A stretch of DNA of 64,000 bases from Heliocidaris tuberculata (taxonomy: Eukaryota; Echinodermata; Echinoidea; Camarodonta; Echinometridae). Position numbers and translations under genes: made by a program. The stretch spans positions 26,157,587-26,221,586 of the forward strand of contig CM046836.1 in the NCBI GenBank assembly GCA_025618425.1. Direction: 5' to 3'. The notes beneath the pieces are model-generated. The model saw only the letters and a list, made by a program, of their open reading frames with translations. It had not been told where the DNA came from and made no database searches. Below, in pieces: positions 23,367-33,735 of this stretch; position 1 is the first letter of the stretch, and every line of letters starts with the position of its first letter.

Positions 23367-23696
23367 ATGGATAGTGATCGTGAGTCCGATTTGGAGGACT
23401 TTTTTGAGCCAGATACGAACTCTGAATTATCAGATGATTTATCGATCCCGAAAGAGAAGAAGCTCAAGTGCAGTGGCAAGGGGAATTCGACCATTATGTT
23501 TGAACCCCTCGCAGAAGAAGCGCCAGGGCATGGTGAAGGGGTCGCGGGGGAAGGGGCCGCGGGTGAAGCTGCTGAAGCTGCATGCTGCAGCTGCTGGAGA
23601 AGAAAAGTGATCACTGCAAATTGTACTCCACTCGCTTGGCCCTTGCCACTCTGCCCGCGTGAGCTAGCATACCTTTGCGACCCACAATTTCCGTAG
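23367..23696 (+). CDS. Short ORF with acidic N-terminus, possible broken exon
   Basis: The frame from ATG 23367 encodes 109 residues. The first ~30 are strongly acidic (MDSDRESDLEDFF, then TNSELSDDLS). From about residue 50 this frame becomes Glu/Gly/Ala-rich. The overlapping +1 frame is instead strongly basic (QKKRQGMVKGSRGKGPRVK), ending at 23610. This suggests a coding exon with a frameshift near 23510. Acidic Ser/Asp/Glu starts are common in piggyBac-type transposases, and a possible TTAA-flanked TIR lies at 24167, but no catalytic domain follows. It could equally be a host exon or chance. Confidence 0.3.
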   Translation: MDSDRESDLEDFFEPDTNSELSDDLSIPKEKKLKCSGKGNSTIMFEPLAEEAPGHGEGVAGEGAAGEAAEAACCSCWRRKVITANCTPLAWPLPLCPRELAYLCDPQFP

Positions 23697-24196
23697 ATTT
23701 TCATCTTTAGGAAAATGATTTACGTAGGCTTACATCATCTTTAGGGGTCTTGCTACAGCCCACAACTATACACCGATTTTACATTATTGATGAAATTGTG
23801 TCCCAAAATCAAAGTTATTGTGAGGAATTAAACACACGAAAATATGCGATGCAAATGGTCGATGCGGTGAATGTCAAGCTCGGCACCGGGCTGGGCCTGC
23901 CGGGGCCTACGGGCGCGCACGGTATATAGGTTGGTGGAATATTTTCCCTTACTTCTCGTTCGTCACAGATCACGAGATCATGATGTCGCTCGATGGGGTT
24001 TTTTTTAGGGGCGGGGCTTATGACTGTGTAAATCAGCAAAAGTGTACTTTTCAAATGATTATGAAATACGACTGAATGCATAAAAAAGTGTGTGATAGAT
24101 ATTTTTTGGCTCCTGATGACTCCTTCCTACGAAAAATGGGCAATTAATTTTTTATTTTAGTCACCCTTTAAAAGGTGATCGCAAAATGAAGAGTGA

Positions 24197-24391
24197 TATA
24201 AAACAAACATGGACTGCTCTGTAATCGGATGGTGGTGGAAATTATCACTCCCAAGGTGGTGTTCATACCGGCCCTTCTATCATCCACGAGGCGAAGCCGA
24301 GGGGGTGATAGAAGGGCCGGTATGAACACCACCGAGGGAGCGATAATTTCCACCACCATCCGATTACAGAGCAGTCCATATTTGTTTTATA
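24197..24391. repeat. Long near-perfect inverted repeat, ~86-bp arms
   Basis: The left arm 24197-24282 and right arm 24306-24391 are inverted with few mismatches, around a ~23-nt GC-rich loop (CCACGAGGCGAAGCCGAGGG). Both strands are open in similar frames purely because of the symmetry. It is a strong hairpin, either a foldback MITE or a source of double-stranded RNA if transcribed. Confidence 0.95.
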
Positions 24392-24608
24392 TATGGTGGT
24401 TGATCCAGTGTCCGAACACTTTTCAGAAAATCAACGATAGCAAATAAAATATGAAACGAATATCTGTCAAACTATACATATTGAATGCTCAAAGTCCTAC
24501 AAAAAAAGAAGTTGATGGAATTTTAAAAAGACAACGTAGATTTAATACGATATTCCCTTCCGAGTGAACCCCTTCCCAACGACGCGGCGTTTTGGTCCCT
24601 TGAAAAAG

Positions 24609-24760
24609 GTACCGTAATTCCGAACGTGTGAAACCTATGGGAAAAAGACACAACCTTGGTATCAATAGTGTGGTTTTCATACGCGTAATCCCACGCGTAT
24701 GAAAACCCATTTAAGGCGCTTAACTTTACACGTTCGGTAATACAATCTGTTCGGAATTAC
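24609..24760. repeat. Nested palindrome with 15-bp perfect core stem
   Basis: GGTTTTCATACGCGT (24672) and ACGCGTATGAAAACC (to 24707) form a perfect stem with a 6-nt loop. Outer elements AATTCCGAACGTGTGAAA and TTTACACGTTCGG / TTCGGAATTAC are also inverted. Confidence 0.85.
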
Positions 24761-24943
24761 AATACTTGACTATACCTCATCTTTTTTATTGATTCAGTTG
24801 CTAAGTCACTCGCCATGTTGAATTCTTACGCGCTGCGCGTATATTGAACGCAGTCACGTAGCCTAGCAACTCGCGAAAGCGCTCTTAAAACCTGAACCAA
24901 ATTTTGTGTACGCACGTGTGTGCAAAAGTCGCGGAGGTTTTAC

Positions 24944-25003
24944 GCGTTCTATCACAGGGTTTTTTCCTTCTATCATTTGACCTTAGGTCAATTGATAGAA
25001 CGC
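24944..25003. repeat. Small hairpin GCGTTCTATCA...TGATAGAACGC
   Basis: An 11-bp perfect terminal stem encloses a second stem, TTGACC-TTA-GGTCAA. The word CTTCTATCAT also appears in the hairpin at 24197-24391. Confidence 0.85.
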
Positions 25004-25211
25004 CAAAACCCTCTGACGCAATGATAGATCGAGATGCGCTGTGTCATGTGATATAGTTTTGACCAATCAGTGAACAAGAATCTAAGTATGAGGTATATAA
25101 TACTTTTTGTAAATGGCTTATGGTTAATTGTTTTCACAGGCTCGATAAGCGCAGATACTGATGACGCAATAGAAATGATGCCTCGTGTGAGCCGGGCTTC
25201 AGGGGGGGGGG

Positions 25212-25348
25212 GGGGCGTTTCATGAAAGGACTTGTCAGATATTTCATCCGACAAATTTGCTCTCAGCCAATCAGACGCAAGGATTTCAGTAGCTTATAAC
25301 AGTTGTCGGATAAAATATCCGACAACTTCCTTTCATGAAACGCTCCCC
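25212..25348. mobile_element. MITE, TIR GGGGCGTTTCATGAAAGGA
   Basis: The left end GGGGCGTTTCATGAAAGGA is mirrored by TCCTTTCATGAAACGCTCCC with a one-base bulge. The next blocks (CTTGTCAGATATTTCATCCG / CGGATAAAATATCCGACAAC) continue the inversion. It is 137 bp with no coding capacity. The left end is fused to a G run, so the target duplication cannot be read. Confidence 0.85.
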
Positions 25349-25572
25349 AGGCTTCCTAGTTAAAACTTTAGCTCAAGTAAAATGATGCTCAAGAGATGCT
25401 AAACCCGACCTTTTGATTGGCCTTAGAGCTATAGCTGGAGCAAAGGCCAACGGTTTGAAGAATAGGTCAAGAAGGATCAATACATAAAAAAAGGCATTTA
25501 CTTGGGCTATATAAGTAAGATGATATGAAGTAGTAAGTGCTATGACTAGGGCTCCAGCTATGTAAAGTGCTC
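25349..25572. other. Spacer, nothing recognised
   Basis: Short unremarkable interval between two MITEs. Confidence 0.4.
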
Positions 25573-26183
25573 GTCAGACTTGTCCTATAACGATGACGAG
25601 AATGAGATTTTCAATTAAAGGGCTGGTCACATTTGTCCAATGACTTTTTTTTTTAATTGAACGATGACGATGACGATGACTATAACGATAAATTGTTGCC
25701 AAATCGCTCAAGCGTTGTTTACGTGCAAATAGGAATTCTTAGTGGTAGGTCAGACTTCTCCGATACATGGTAATGAGCCTCCCTCTCAGATTTTATTGTC
25801 TCGGTGGAACCGCTCTACCACAGATTATTATTTTTTTTTATGGACAAGGCTCGTCGATATTTTTTCATAACCAATTGTTTTTGCTCCTTCGAGGTGACGT
25901 ACGTTCAGAAGAATAATGTAGGCAGTGTATGTCGTGCTTGATTGACAGAACTTACCGACTTTATCGGTCATGTGTGAACTTTTATCGTCATCGTTATTGG
26001 TACATTTTATATGCGCATACATTATCGTTATGGTTATAGGACAAAATAATGTGACCAGCCCTTCAAAGGTACACCCTATTATGTTTTGTGTACGTGTGGG
26101 TATGCCCGTGTATACTAACAGTAATGAAACTCTAGGGTGCACCGTAATGAAATATCTCTTTATCGTTATCGGACAAGTCTGAC
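25573..26183. mobile_element. Foldback MITE, TIR GTCAGACTTGTCC
   Basis: GTCAGACTTGTCCTATAACG at 25573 is mirrored by CGTTATCGGACAAGTCTGAC ending at 26183. A second inner pair, AGGGCTGGTCACATTTGTCC (25619) and GGACAAAATAATGTGACCAG (26040), has the same polarity. Several GATGAC/GTCATC words repeat in the arms. Confidence 0.85.
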
Positions 26184-26613
26184 CAAGGAGATACTAGCCC
26201 TTAAGGCATGTGGGTAGCAGCTGGTATTGTTTGAAAGTTTACAATAGCATCGCACTCTAACATTAGATGAAACTGCCTTCAGGGAAATAAATAATCACCA
26301 GTCCTCTAATATTCACAACAAGGCATTCAGTTTCCAATGATTTGATAATGCTGCCCTCATTGTGCCGTCCTTTATAGTGTCAAAGGTCCTATGACTTTTG
26401 TGCGAAGGATGCTCATCATCACCTTAGAATCTGGATAAAACGTTCTTATTTCAATGGCCCTTGAATGGCGCAAATTATTTTTTAAGTTATTTTGATTGCT
26501 CCTGTCACACTGGGAGATAAAATACCCTACACTAACCGAATTCCCAACTTCAACCCAGAACAAAAAGCTATACCTAACCCGGCCAAACTGACAACAACCC
26601 TAACCTTAAAGGC
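26184..26613. other. Spacer, nothing recognised
   Basis: A few CCTAACCC-like words near 26575-26600. No gene. Confidence 0.4.
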
Positions 26614-27085
26614 AATCCAACCCTGTTAATAAGATGATTTGTGTGAAAGCAGAAAGATAAGAAATACAGGATGTTGAAAGTTTGAAAGAAATCGGTACGG
26701 GATAACAAAGTTAAGATTGTGCCATATTGGCCGTCAACTCTCCTGTTTGCCGTACACTAAAATGCCATTAGCTTGCGGTTTTCTCCTAAGCGCCTTATCC
26801 CTTGGGGCAGTACTCAAAATATATTGTAGATAGCATATTGTTATAGGTCCTCATAAAAGACAGAAGATCCTACTGAAATAAAAATGACATTTTAGTCATT
26901 TTGTGTGTTGGAGCAAGTGGGAGAGTTGTCCGCCACTACATCACAGTCACGTGCATGTGTAGTGATTACAACTTCCAAAAATTCATATCTTTCTTATCGC
27001 TTGTCAGATTTCGTTCAAACTTTCACCAATCTGCTTCTATGATTTTCCTCTATCTTTCAGAGCAACTTGCATTGGAGGTTGGATT
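26614..27085. mobile_element. Foldback element FB-A, complete copy
   Basis: AATCCAACC at 26614 and GGTTGGATT ending at 27085 are the inverted ends. Inner blocks GCCGTCAACTCTCCTGTTTG and GGGAGAGTTGTCCGCCACTA are inverted, and the centre has CTTGGGGCAGTACTCAAAAT. It matches the element at 3771-4335 module by module but is ~90 bp shorter. Confidence 0.82.
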
Positions 27086-27683
27086 TCCCTTTAACCCTGT
27101 ATATATTTTGACGAAATAAAGTTCAAAGCAACTACTGTCGCAGGAGCAAATATCGGAGCACCAATAAATTTGTTATTTATTATCTCTGACGAGGTGTATC
27201 AGTGCATTTATATTCAATGCTGTATACATTCTAAATGCTGATTTGGATACAATATATAAACCGAAAGAAATTGTGAAAAACACCTCACTCAAAGCTGTGT
27301 CATACGAATGTCACATGATTTGATTTTGTTTTCTTTGAAATGTTTTTTAAGTAGAAACCCGGCACCTGATACACCTCGCAACGACGAATATGCCATTGTC
27401 AAGGTAATGATTAAACACAATTACTCTGCAAACAAATCAAACAGGCAAACTTTACAGAATATTGTGGGTTTGTTTGTGATTTCTCGGTCTCCTATTTCTA
27501 ATTAGCCCGTGGAATGTGTAATGTGAGGTATGTGTTATCGTGATGTTTGTATTGACAAGTATACCGATGTATATATTCCCACAATTTAAGAAAATATCGA
27601 AACGGATTATGTCTTCTACGGTTTGGAGTATTATAAAGTTATATTTAGATAATAGGCTGTACTGTATCCCCTTTTTCATAGAA
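27086..27683. other. AT-rich spacer, nothing recognised
   Basis: Short ORFs only, with no family resemblance. Confidence 0.4.
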
Positions 27684-27685
27684 TA

Positions 27686-27914
27686 CACTCTAAAAACAAT
27701 CTTGTAAAATTTGACTAGAATCTAGTCAGATTTGACCAGAATAACTATTCTCACGGACATCTGCACTATTCTAGTCAAAACTACCAGCTTCAGGTTTGAA
27801 GTGAACAGAATCCTAGTCAAAATTAACAGAATCCTAGCAAAATGACTAGAATCTGATTGAGAAAATGTGACCAAGCGATCTGGTCAAAAACATGACTAGA
27901 CGTTTTTTAGAGTG
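27686..27914. mobile_element. TA-flanked MITE, TIR CACTCTAAAAA
   Basis: TA-CACTCTAAAAA at the left and TTTTTTAGAGTG-TA at the right. The interior contains repeated ACTAGAATC / GATTCTAGTC words in both orientations (27715-27870). The TA duplication points to mobilisation by a Tc1/mariner-superfamily transposase. No coding capacity. Confidence 0.82.
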
Positions 27915-27916
27915 TA

Positions 27917-28519
27917 AAATTCCTATATGGTTACTACTTATGTATATCCTTAATGATGGTAATCATATCTTTTTGTAACCATATTTAGGCAATCTCAGTG
28001 AGCTTTCTAGTTTACAATTTTTACAATATACTGGAAACATTTAATAATAAATAGATATCTGTCGTGTCTTATCATATCAATATAAACGTACAAGGGATAA
28101 CAAAAGAACTTACAAACTGAAATTATTCAGAAAAATATTAAGTTCCTTTTCTTTTTCATTGGCTATCCAGATATCCGAATGACTTTCAATTAATTTTTCG
28201 TCACTGCCAAACAATTTCAAATGATATCTTTAACCTTGTGCACATAATGCGTACATTGAGAGCAGCCTTAAAAGAAACAAAGATATTAGGAAATGCGAAG
28301 TATTGTTGTCAATGTGAAATGAGGTGTTTATCCGGGACTAATATAATTATTGCACTACTACATGTATTAGCATTATAATATTGCTATTATAATTGCTATT
28401 GCTGTTACCATAGATTTTACTATTTATACAGGTATTACTGTATTACTATGACTGTGATACGACTATAACTATTAATATTAGTATATCTATAATTATTCAT
28501 ATATTCAGTTACTTGCACC
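27917..28519. other. AT-rich spacer, nothing recognised
   Basis: No gene or clear repeat seen. Confidence 0.4.
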
Positions 28520-28760
28520 TTGGATGGTGATAGGACATTTACCATATCTGCTTCAGAATACTAGAATGATTTACCACTTACAATTACACAGTCTTCATTG
28601 GTCAATGCCTTCAAAAAGGCCTTGAAAACACATCTCTTTAGCAGTTTGTATTTGTAACGTTGTTTTTCATACTACAAGTATTTTTAATTGTGTGAATTTA
28701 TTGTAAGCGCTTTGCATGGGCTTAGTGGAAAGAGCGCGGTGATAGTGATAGTAATAATAT
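28520..28760 (+). mobile_element. CR1/L2-type LINE 3' end fragment
   Basis: From 28520 the frame reads LDGDRTFTISASEY, an in-frame TAG at 28562 where Trp is expected, then NDLPLTITQSS and FKKALKTHLFSSLYL with a stop at 28655-28657. This is the standard C-terminal tail of the CR1/L2 clade reverse-transcriptase protein (SAP/ASEYWN-LP ... FK..LKT.LF). The following 100 bp with TGTAAGCGCTTTG is the typical 3' untranslated tail of such elements. It is strongly 5'-truncated and dead. Confidence 0.85.
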
Positions 28761-30547
28761 TACCATGACGACAGCTGCTGTTAAATTACTCTCCCTATTG
28801 CTATTATCCTGATTATTACTACTGAACTGAACTTGAACTTAAATTATTTAACTTAAACAACATAAAAACGAATCAACTGAACATTGAGATATACATACTG
28901 CACAAACATAATGTAAATACATAAAAGTAAAACCTTTTACACATTAAGGAAGACATTACCTCACATTAACACATTTAATAAGTGGACGGATTGTCATAAA
29001 ATTGACAATCCAAACGTTAATGAACAACACACATAACTAAAGATTCATTATGGACTGTACTGAAAATTTTCGAATAAAAAATGTAGCACCCTGAATAAAC
29101 GCCAAACAGATTAACAACAACAGTTGTGTGAGTTAAATTTTCTGTATTAGAATTGTTTTAAACCTGCATTTGAAGGTATTGTGTGTTTTGGCTTATCTGA
29201 TGCATGTAATTTACACAAAACATAAGATATTAAAGTCTGTATTGCGAGTTCTGACAATTCTGCCCTTAGATTACAGAAACTTTGTAATACAGTTTTGAAA
29301 CACAAAATATTTGGTATTTCAAATGAAAATAGAAAGAAATGAGAAAATATATTTGAAAACTATAGTATAATAATATCTTATGCATAAAAGGTTTACTAGT
29401 ACTTTTTGTAACATTTTGCCTACACGGGTAGACGCGCTAATCTGTAATGTTTACCAAAGGTAAGCCATTATTCGTGATTATTAAGTATTAATCATATTAA
29501 ATACACCCGAACCCAGTCCCTCCTATATCTGGAGGTAGGCCTATTAATAGTCATGGTGATAATCCTCACGCCCACTGTTGTCCTGTAATTACTCTCTTTG
29601 ACAGATCTGATGACTAGTATTATCTATTGTGTTATATGCGGGTCATCACTCGGTAGGGTGCGGTAAAGGTCAAAATTATGAAACTATTTCTCTCGGACTT
29701 AAACTAGATTATGATCACGTGACTTGCCAAAGAATGTAAAAGTTAAGCTAGTACCCGACCGAACCCTAGATCTATAATGCACTAGTTGAACTTAGCATTA
29801 TGGAGTTTTTGCCACATTTGAAGGCTAATATTTGTTCACAGCCAAGCCTTTTTCACGCACTGGTTCTCGTCAATTATTGTGATCGTAATCGCCTACCGTG
29901 ACCGATACGTTCAGATCAAAATCTCGTCTGCTGGAGTTAAACTGCGTGGGAGAACGTCAGTGGCCATGAACGCGTAAAGATGATAAGCTTTTGTTAGATT
30001 AAGTTTTTCCTTTTCTCTCGTGTATTAACGAGGGAGTAAATAACAATGAGTTAACGGGAACAATATCACGCTGTTAAGAACTATACTTCTGTGACTACTG
30101 CAACTTTTATTTGCAACGGGGTGTATTATGTCAAATGATTGTCGATTCCATATAGTTCAGTATCTGATTCGATCAGATTTAATTTCAAAGGTAGATGTAC
30201 CACATACTTTTCAAATAGATGATGAACAATCATTAAGTTTGTGTTTTAAAAAAAGAAAAGAAAATTATCTTTTTTGATGAGACTTTCGCCTGCTAAGGAT
30301 CTGCAAGCTTCATCAGATCTTCAAAAAGGTAATTTTCCGACTGATTGTGTCAAAATGAACTTTCACACAGTTGAAAATCCAATCAGATGAATCTCTTCAG
30401 CAATCATTAAGGTTATTGAAATCAAGTTCATGAAAAGCCACAAGTCTTTGAAATCACTCTTACTCTCTGTAATTCTGATGAGATCTATGATAAATTTCTT
30501 GTTATCATAAATAAATATTTTAGTAAATAAAAGCTAAAAGTTGATCA
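28761..30547. other. AT-rich intergenic DNA
   Basis: No gene supported. A weak imperfect hairpin lies near 30262-30345 (AAAATTATCTTTTT against AAAAAGGTAATTTT). Confidence 0.45.
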
Positions 30548-30694
30548 GGGCCCTCTTGCATAAAAAGTTGCGTTTAATCGCAAGTCAAAAAATTAAACGC
30601 AACTTAATTTTCAACCAATCAGGATCGCTTATTTTGGACTTGCGTTTAATTTTTTGAGTTGTGATTAAACGCAACTTTTTATGCAAGAGGGCCC
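30548..30694. mobile_element. MITE with ~58-bp TIRs, GGGCCCTCTTGCATAAAAAG
   Basis: The left arm starts GGGCCCTCTTGCATAAAAAG and the right arm ends CTTTTTATGCAAGAGGGCCC. Both arms also contain TTGCGTTTAAT and AAAAAATTAAACGCAA. It is 147 bp with a ~30-nt loop that includes CCAATCAGGATCG. Confidence 0.92.
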
Positions 30695-30722
30695 AGGTGT
30701 ATTGAAACTGAAAGGAATATTT

Positions 30723-30726
<4 letters not shown>

Positions 30727-30766
<40 letters not shown>
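30727..30766. repeat. (CT)n microsatellite
   Basis: About 18 CT units with one interruption. Confidence 0.93.
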
Positions 30767-30768
<2 letters not shown>

Positions 30769-32280
30769 TTTCATTCTATAAGACAAATCAATAATAAGTC
30801 GGACTATTTTCAGGGCAATATCAAAGTATCAAATAGTACCTTTGATAAATGTCATTATATTGAGCACATCGAAATATCTCCAATGGTACTAACAAGCGAA
30901 TTGATATTGCGCTCTCCAGTAAAAAAAAAATCGTTGAAATTACTCAAAAAATATTCGTCAACAGATTGCCTCGATTATTTTAAGTATTTGTCACAGGAAA
31001 TTTTAAGTAGAATTTACTTATTTTGCTTAATAAATTTTGACTCAGTTAAATTGAGTTACATTAACGTAAATAATTTAAGTATTGTTATCATGATAGATAA
31101 CAATTTAAAAAAAATTATGACATGTTTAAACTTGTACCCATCTAACATTCACTGACACTTTTTCATTTTACATGATTTAGGATTTAACCAATTATCTATC
31201 ATCATCACCAACAAACACTATTACTTACTTACGCTTTAACTTGACAACTACTGAAAGGCTCCGAATTCTATATATACTCGGTCGTATCATCTTTAAAAGA
31301 AAATTGGTTAACAATTTTCCTGAAATATCAAGTTTTGATTTGTTTTGAATTGAGTGACAATTAAAAATTGTCTTATCTTCTTATCTTTGCTTAAATGAAT
31401 TAGGAAATATTTTAAACTTCTTAAATTTTCATTCAACCACAAAAAAGAATTGTTTTATTTTTTAAAAAGAGATTAATTTGGTCTTAATGAATATTCATGA
31501 TTATGTTAATACTTATATTACGCACTGCATCAGTCTTCACTTTAAAAAGATAAGTACAATCAACATAAATTGTTTGAGTAATACGTATAGCTTCTTATTT
31601 TGAGTTAACATTACTAAATTGATACAAGTTGAAATTACTTAAATTTTCTTTTGTATTTATTTTACTTTAAAATTTCACGTATATTCTACTAAATTGAAAG
31701 TTTGAGTTAGTAAGACTTAAATCGAGTGCGTAAGTGGCAAAACTTATGTTTTGAAGTAAATTCTACATGGGAAAAATAAGTCAAAATTACCGATGGGCAT
31801 ATTTTTTTTTACAGTGCTAGAGAGGTACGCCTAATGCTTGGGATCTAGTACCGTATGGACAATAGAATATCATTTAAACGGAACGCAATTTTTTCAAAAG
31901 GGACAAACAGAATTGGAAATACGATCGTGTACTTTTCTTTTACTGTGAGATAAAGACAATTAAGTATGAATGAAGAAATATCAGCTTACAATACTACCAT
32001 AAGTATCATAAGTTTAACCAACCGAAAGAATATCACCTTGTGAACCTCATAACACACAGCAACGATTCGAATACTGACGCCAAGTTGATTGAGCTGTTAC
32101 GAATTATAAGAGCATGGGGTCATAGAATAACTATTGTGCGGTTTAAGAGTAAATAAAGAGAGTTTCATTCTGTCATTTACCATTCTGCTATGCATGATAA
32201 TAAGTGTAACACTGTTAATGCCGTAGCACTGTAGATATTAATGCTCTGTGATATGAGTTTTACCTTATGCACTTGTAGGA
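30767..32280. other. Very AT-rich DNA, possibly decayed MITE ending TTTACAGTG
   Basis: Many AACTTAAAT / AGTTAAATTGAGTTA words occur in both orientations between 30930 and 31740, and the stretch stops at a T run followed by ACAGTGC near 31812. CACTGTAAAA-type termini are common in marine animal MITEs, but no left partner was found. The 90-codon ORF at 30883 is not supported as a gene. Confidence 0.35.
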
Positions 32281-33308
32281 TGAACACATTATTGATTGCA
32301 GACTGGTCCACCAAAGTTGAAATAAATGGAAATTCTTCTCAATTCAGCATAAGCTCTGTAGGCCTCCCGCAGGGATCTGTCTTTGGGCCCATCGGTTACA
32401 CCATCTACACTCTGCCTGTTGGAGACATTGCTCGTCGTCATGAAGTATTCTACCACACTTATGCCGATGACATTCAACTCTACTTAACATTCGATCCTAA
32501 GAAGGCTTGCAGCCTAGATGAAGCACTAAAGACGCTTTCCTCTTGTGTAGAAGACATCAGCGCATGGATGACCTGCAACAGACTTAAATTGAATGAAGAA
32601 AAGACTGAATTTCTTGTAATTGGTTCTGTTCATAGCCTTCGTTCTTTAGGAAATGTTACTCTTGATTTAGGCTCATCAACTATCTTACCATCTAAATCTA
32701 CCAGGAACCTTGGCGCTTACTTTGACTGTAATATGTCTATGTCAGAGCAAGTGAATCAATTGTGTAAGTCTGTTCGGTTCCATCTAAAAAGCATATCACA
32801 AATTAGGAAGTACATAACTGAAGATACCTGTCATAGTGCTGTACGTTGTCATATTTTGTCTAGATTAGATTACTGCAACTGCCTTTTAACATCTGTTCCT
32901 CAGGTACACTTGAAGAGACTGCAAAGTTTACAGAACTGGGCAGCTCGCATTATCTTTAGACTAGATCGACGTCATGACCCCAGCCCTCTACTTAAATCTC
33001 TCCATTGGCTCCCCATAAAAGAAAGAATTCTCTTCAAGATACTATTGTTCGTTTTTAAAGCCTTCCATGACCTAATGCCTATGTATATTAAGGATTGCAT
33101 AACATTTCACAACCCATCCCGTCCTAATCTTCGCTCTTCTAGGGACCCATTTCTTCTCACAATCCCCAAAACCCGTAGCAAAGCTGGCGATCGTACATTT
33201 ACTGTAACTGCATCCAAAGAATGGAACAATATCCCCTCTTTCATAAAATCAGCTAATTCCACAGACCAATTTAAGAAATTTCTGAAAACATACCTCTTCC
33301 CGGAATAG
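32241..33308 (+). pseudogene. Reverse transcriptase C-terminal part (CR1/L2-type LINE)
   Basis: The open frame is 355 codons; the first ~13 (before 32281) are probably flanking DNA. Residues 41-50 give the RT block GLPQGSVFGP and residues 74-77 the catalytic YADD of motif C. Later come the thumb (STRNLGAYFDCNMSM), SRLDYCNCLL, LHWLPIKERILFKIL and the terminal KEWNNIPSF...FKKFLKTYLFPE. The protein would normally copy element RNA at the target site. Here the endonuclease and the motif A aspartate region are gone, so it cannot act alone. That the remaining frame is open with no stops suggests a recent insertion. The clade call (CR1/L2/Rex group) rests on motif order and is not finer than that. 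Confidence 0.9.
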
Positions 33309-33520
33309 TTAAACCCCTTTCATTTCTTTCAAACTTTATGTCAATGTGTAAGTTAATGTTTATTCAATGTTATGCATTATTAATTTTGTTTTAATGTTAT
33401 ATGTATTATTAATTCTGTTAATGGTATATTAAGTATTATCGACTTGTAAACGCTGTGATATAGTTGTACTATGGAGAGCGTACCAAATGCTAGTTATTAT
33501 TATTATTATTATTATTATTG
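32281..33520 (+). mobile_element. 5'-truncated CR1/L2-type LINE
   Basis: The unit runs from the truncation point near 32281 to an (ATT)n tail at 33495-33519. It carries a long open remnant of the reverse-transcriptase protein followed by ~190 bp of 3' tail (CTGTGATATAGTTGTACTATGG) and then ATT repeats. 5' truncation and a simple-repeat tail are typical of CR1/L2 retrotransposition. Endonuclease and RT fingers are missing. Confidence 0.9.
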
Positions 33521-33560
33521 ATTGATTTTATTTGTCCATGCATCAAAATACAGAACATAT
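33495..33560 (-). mobile_element. 3' end of a minus-strand retroelement, sharing the ATT tract
   Basis: Read on the minus strand, GCATGGACAAATAAAATCAA runs into (TAA)n. An AATAAA signal followed by simple repeats looks like the tail of another LINE meeting the plus-strand LINE tail head-on. The rest of this element was not recognised. Confidence 0.4.
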
Positions 33561-33642
33561 CAACAAAATAATATCAATCATTACATGGAAGGGGTTAGTC
33601 ATAAGCCCAAGGCTGAAAGGAAAGCCCCTCAAAAACATTGTG

Positions 33643-33645
<3 letters not shown>

Positions 33646-33735
<90 letters not shown>

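Larger units (their letters stand above)
14482..24167. mobile_element. Possible TTAA-flanked element, TIR AGGGTGACTAAA
   Basis: TTAA at 14478-14481 is followed by AGGGTGACTAAA, and TTTAGTCACCCT is followed by TTAA at 24168-24171. A 4-bp TTAA target duplication is the hallmark of piggyBac and of Kolobok-type elements. The TIR is only 12 bp and the match may be coincidental, so confidence is low. The acidic ORF at 23367 lies near the right end. Confidence 0.35.
14359..25202. mobile_element. Putative nested inverted-repeat block, outer boundary
   Basis: AAGCCCCCCTCACACGAGGC near 14359 is mirrored near 25183 by GCCTCGTGTGAGCCGGGCTT. Inside it lie two further inverted pairs (14482/24167 and about 14700/22918). 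The pairs are in the correct nested order. This could be one large element with a right arm expanded by insertions, or successive insertions into one another. No transposase is recognised inside. Confidence 0.4.

Noticed and set aside
24168..24447. Similar ORFs on opposite strands sharing MVVEII and TTIRLQSSP
   Set aside because: Explained entirely by the palindrome at 24197-24391.
30883..31155. 90-codon ORF in AT-rich DNA
   Set aside because: Composition follows the surrounding AT-rich repeat; no motif, splice or family resemblance.
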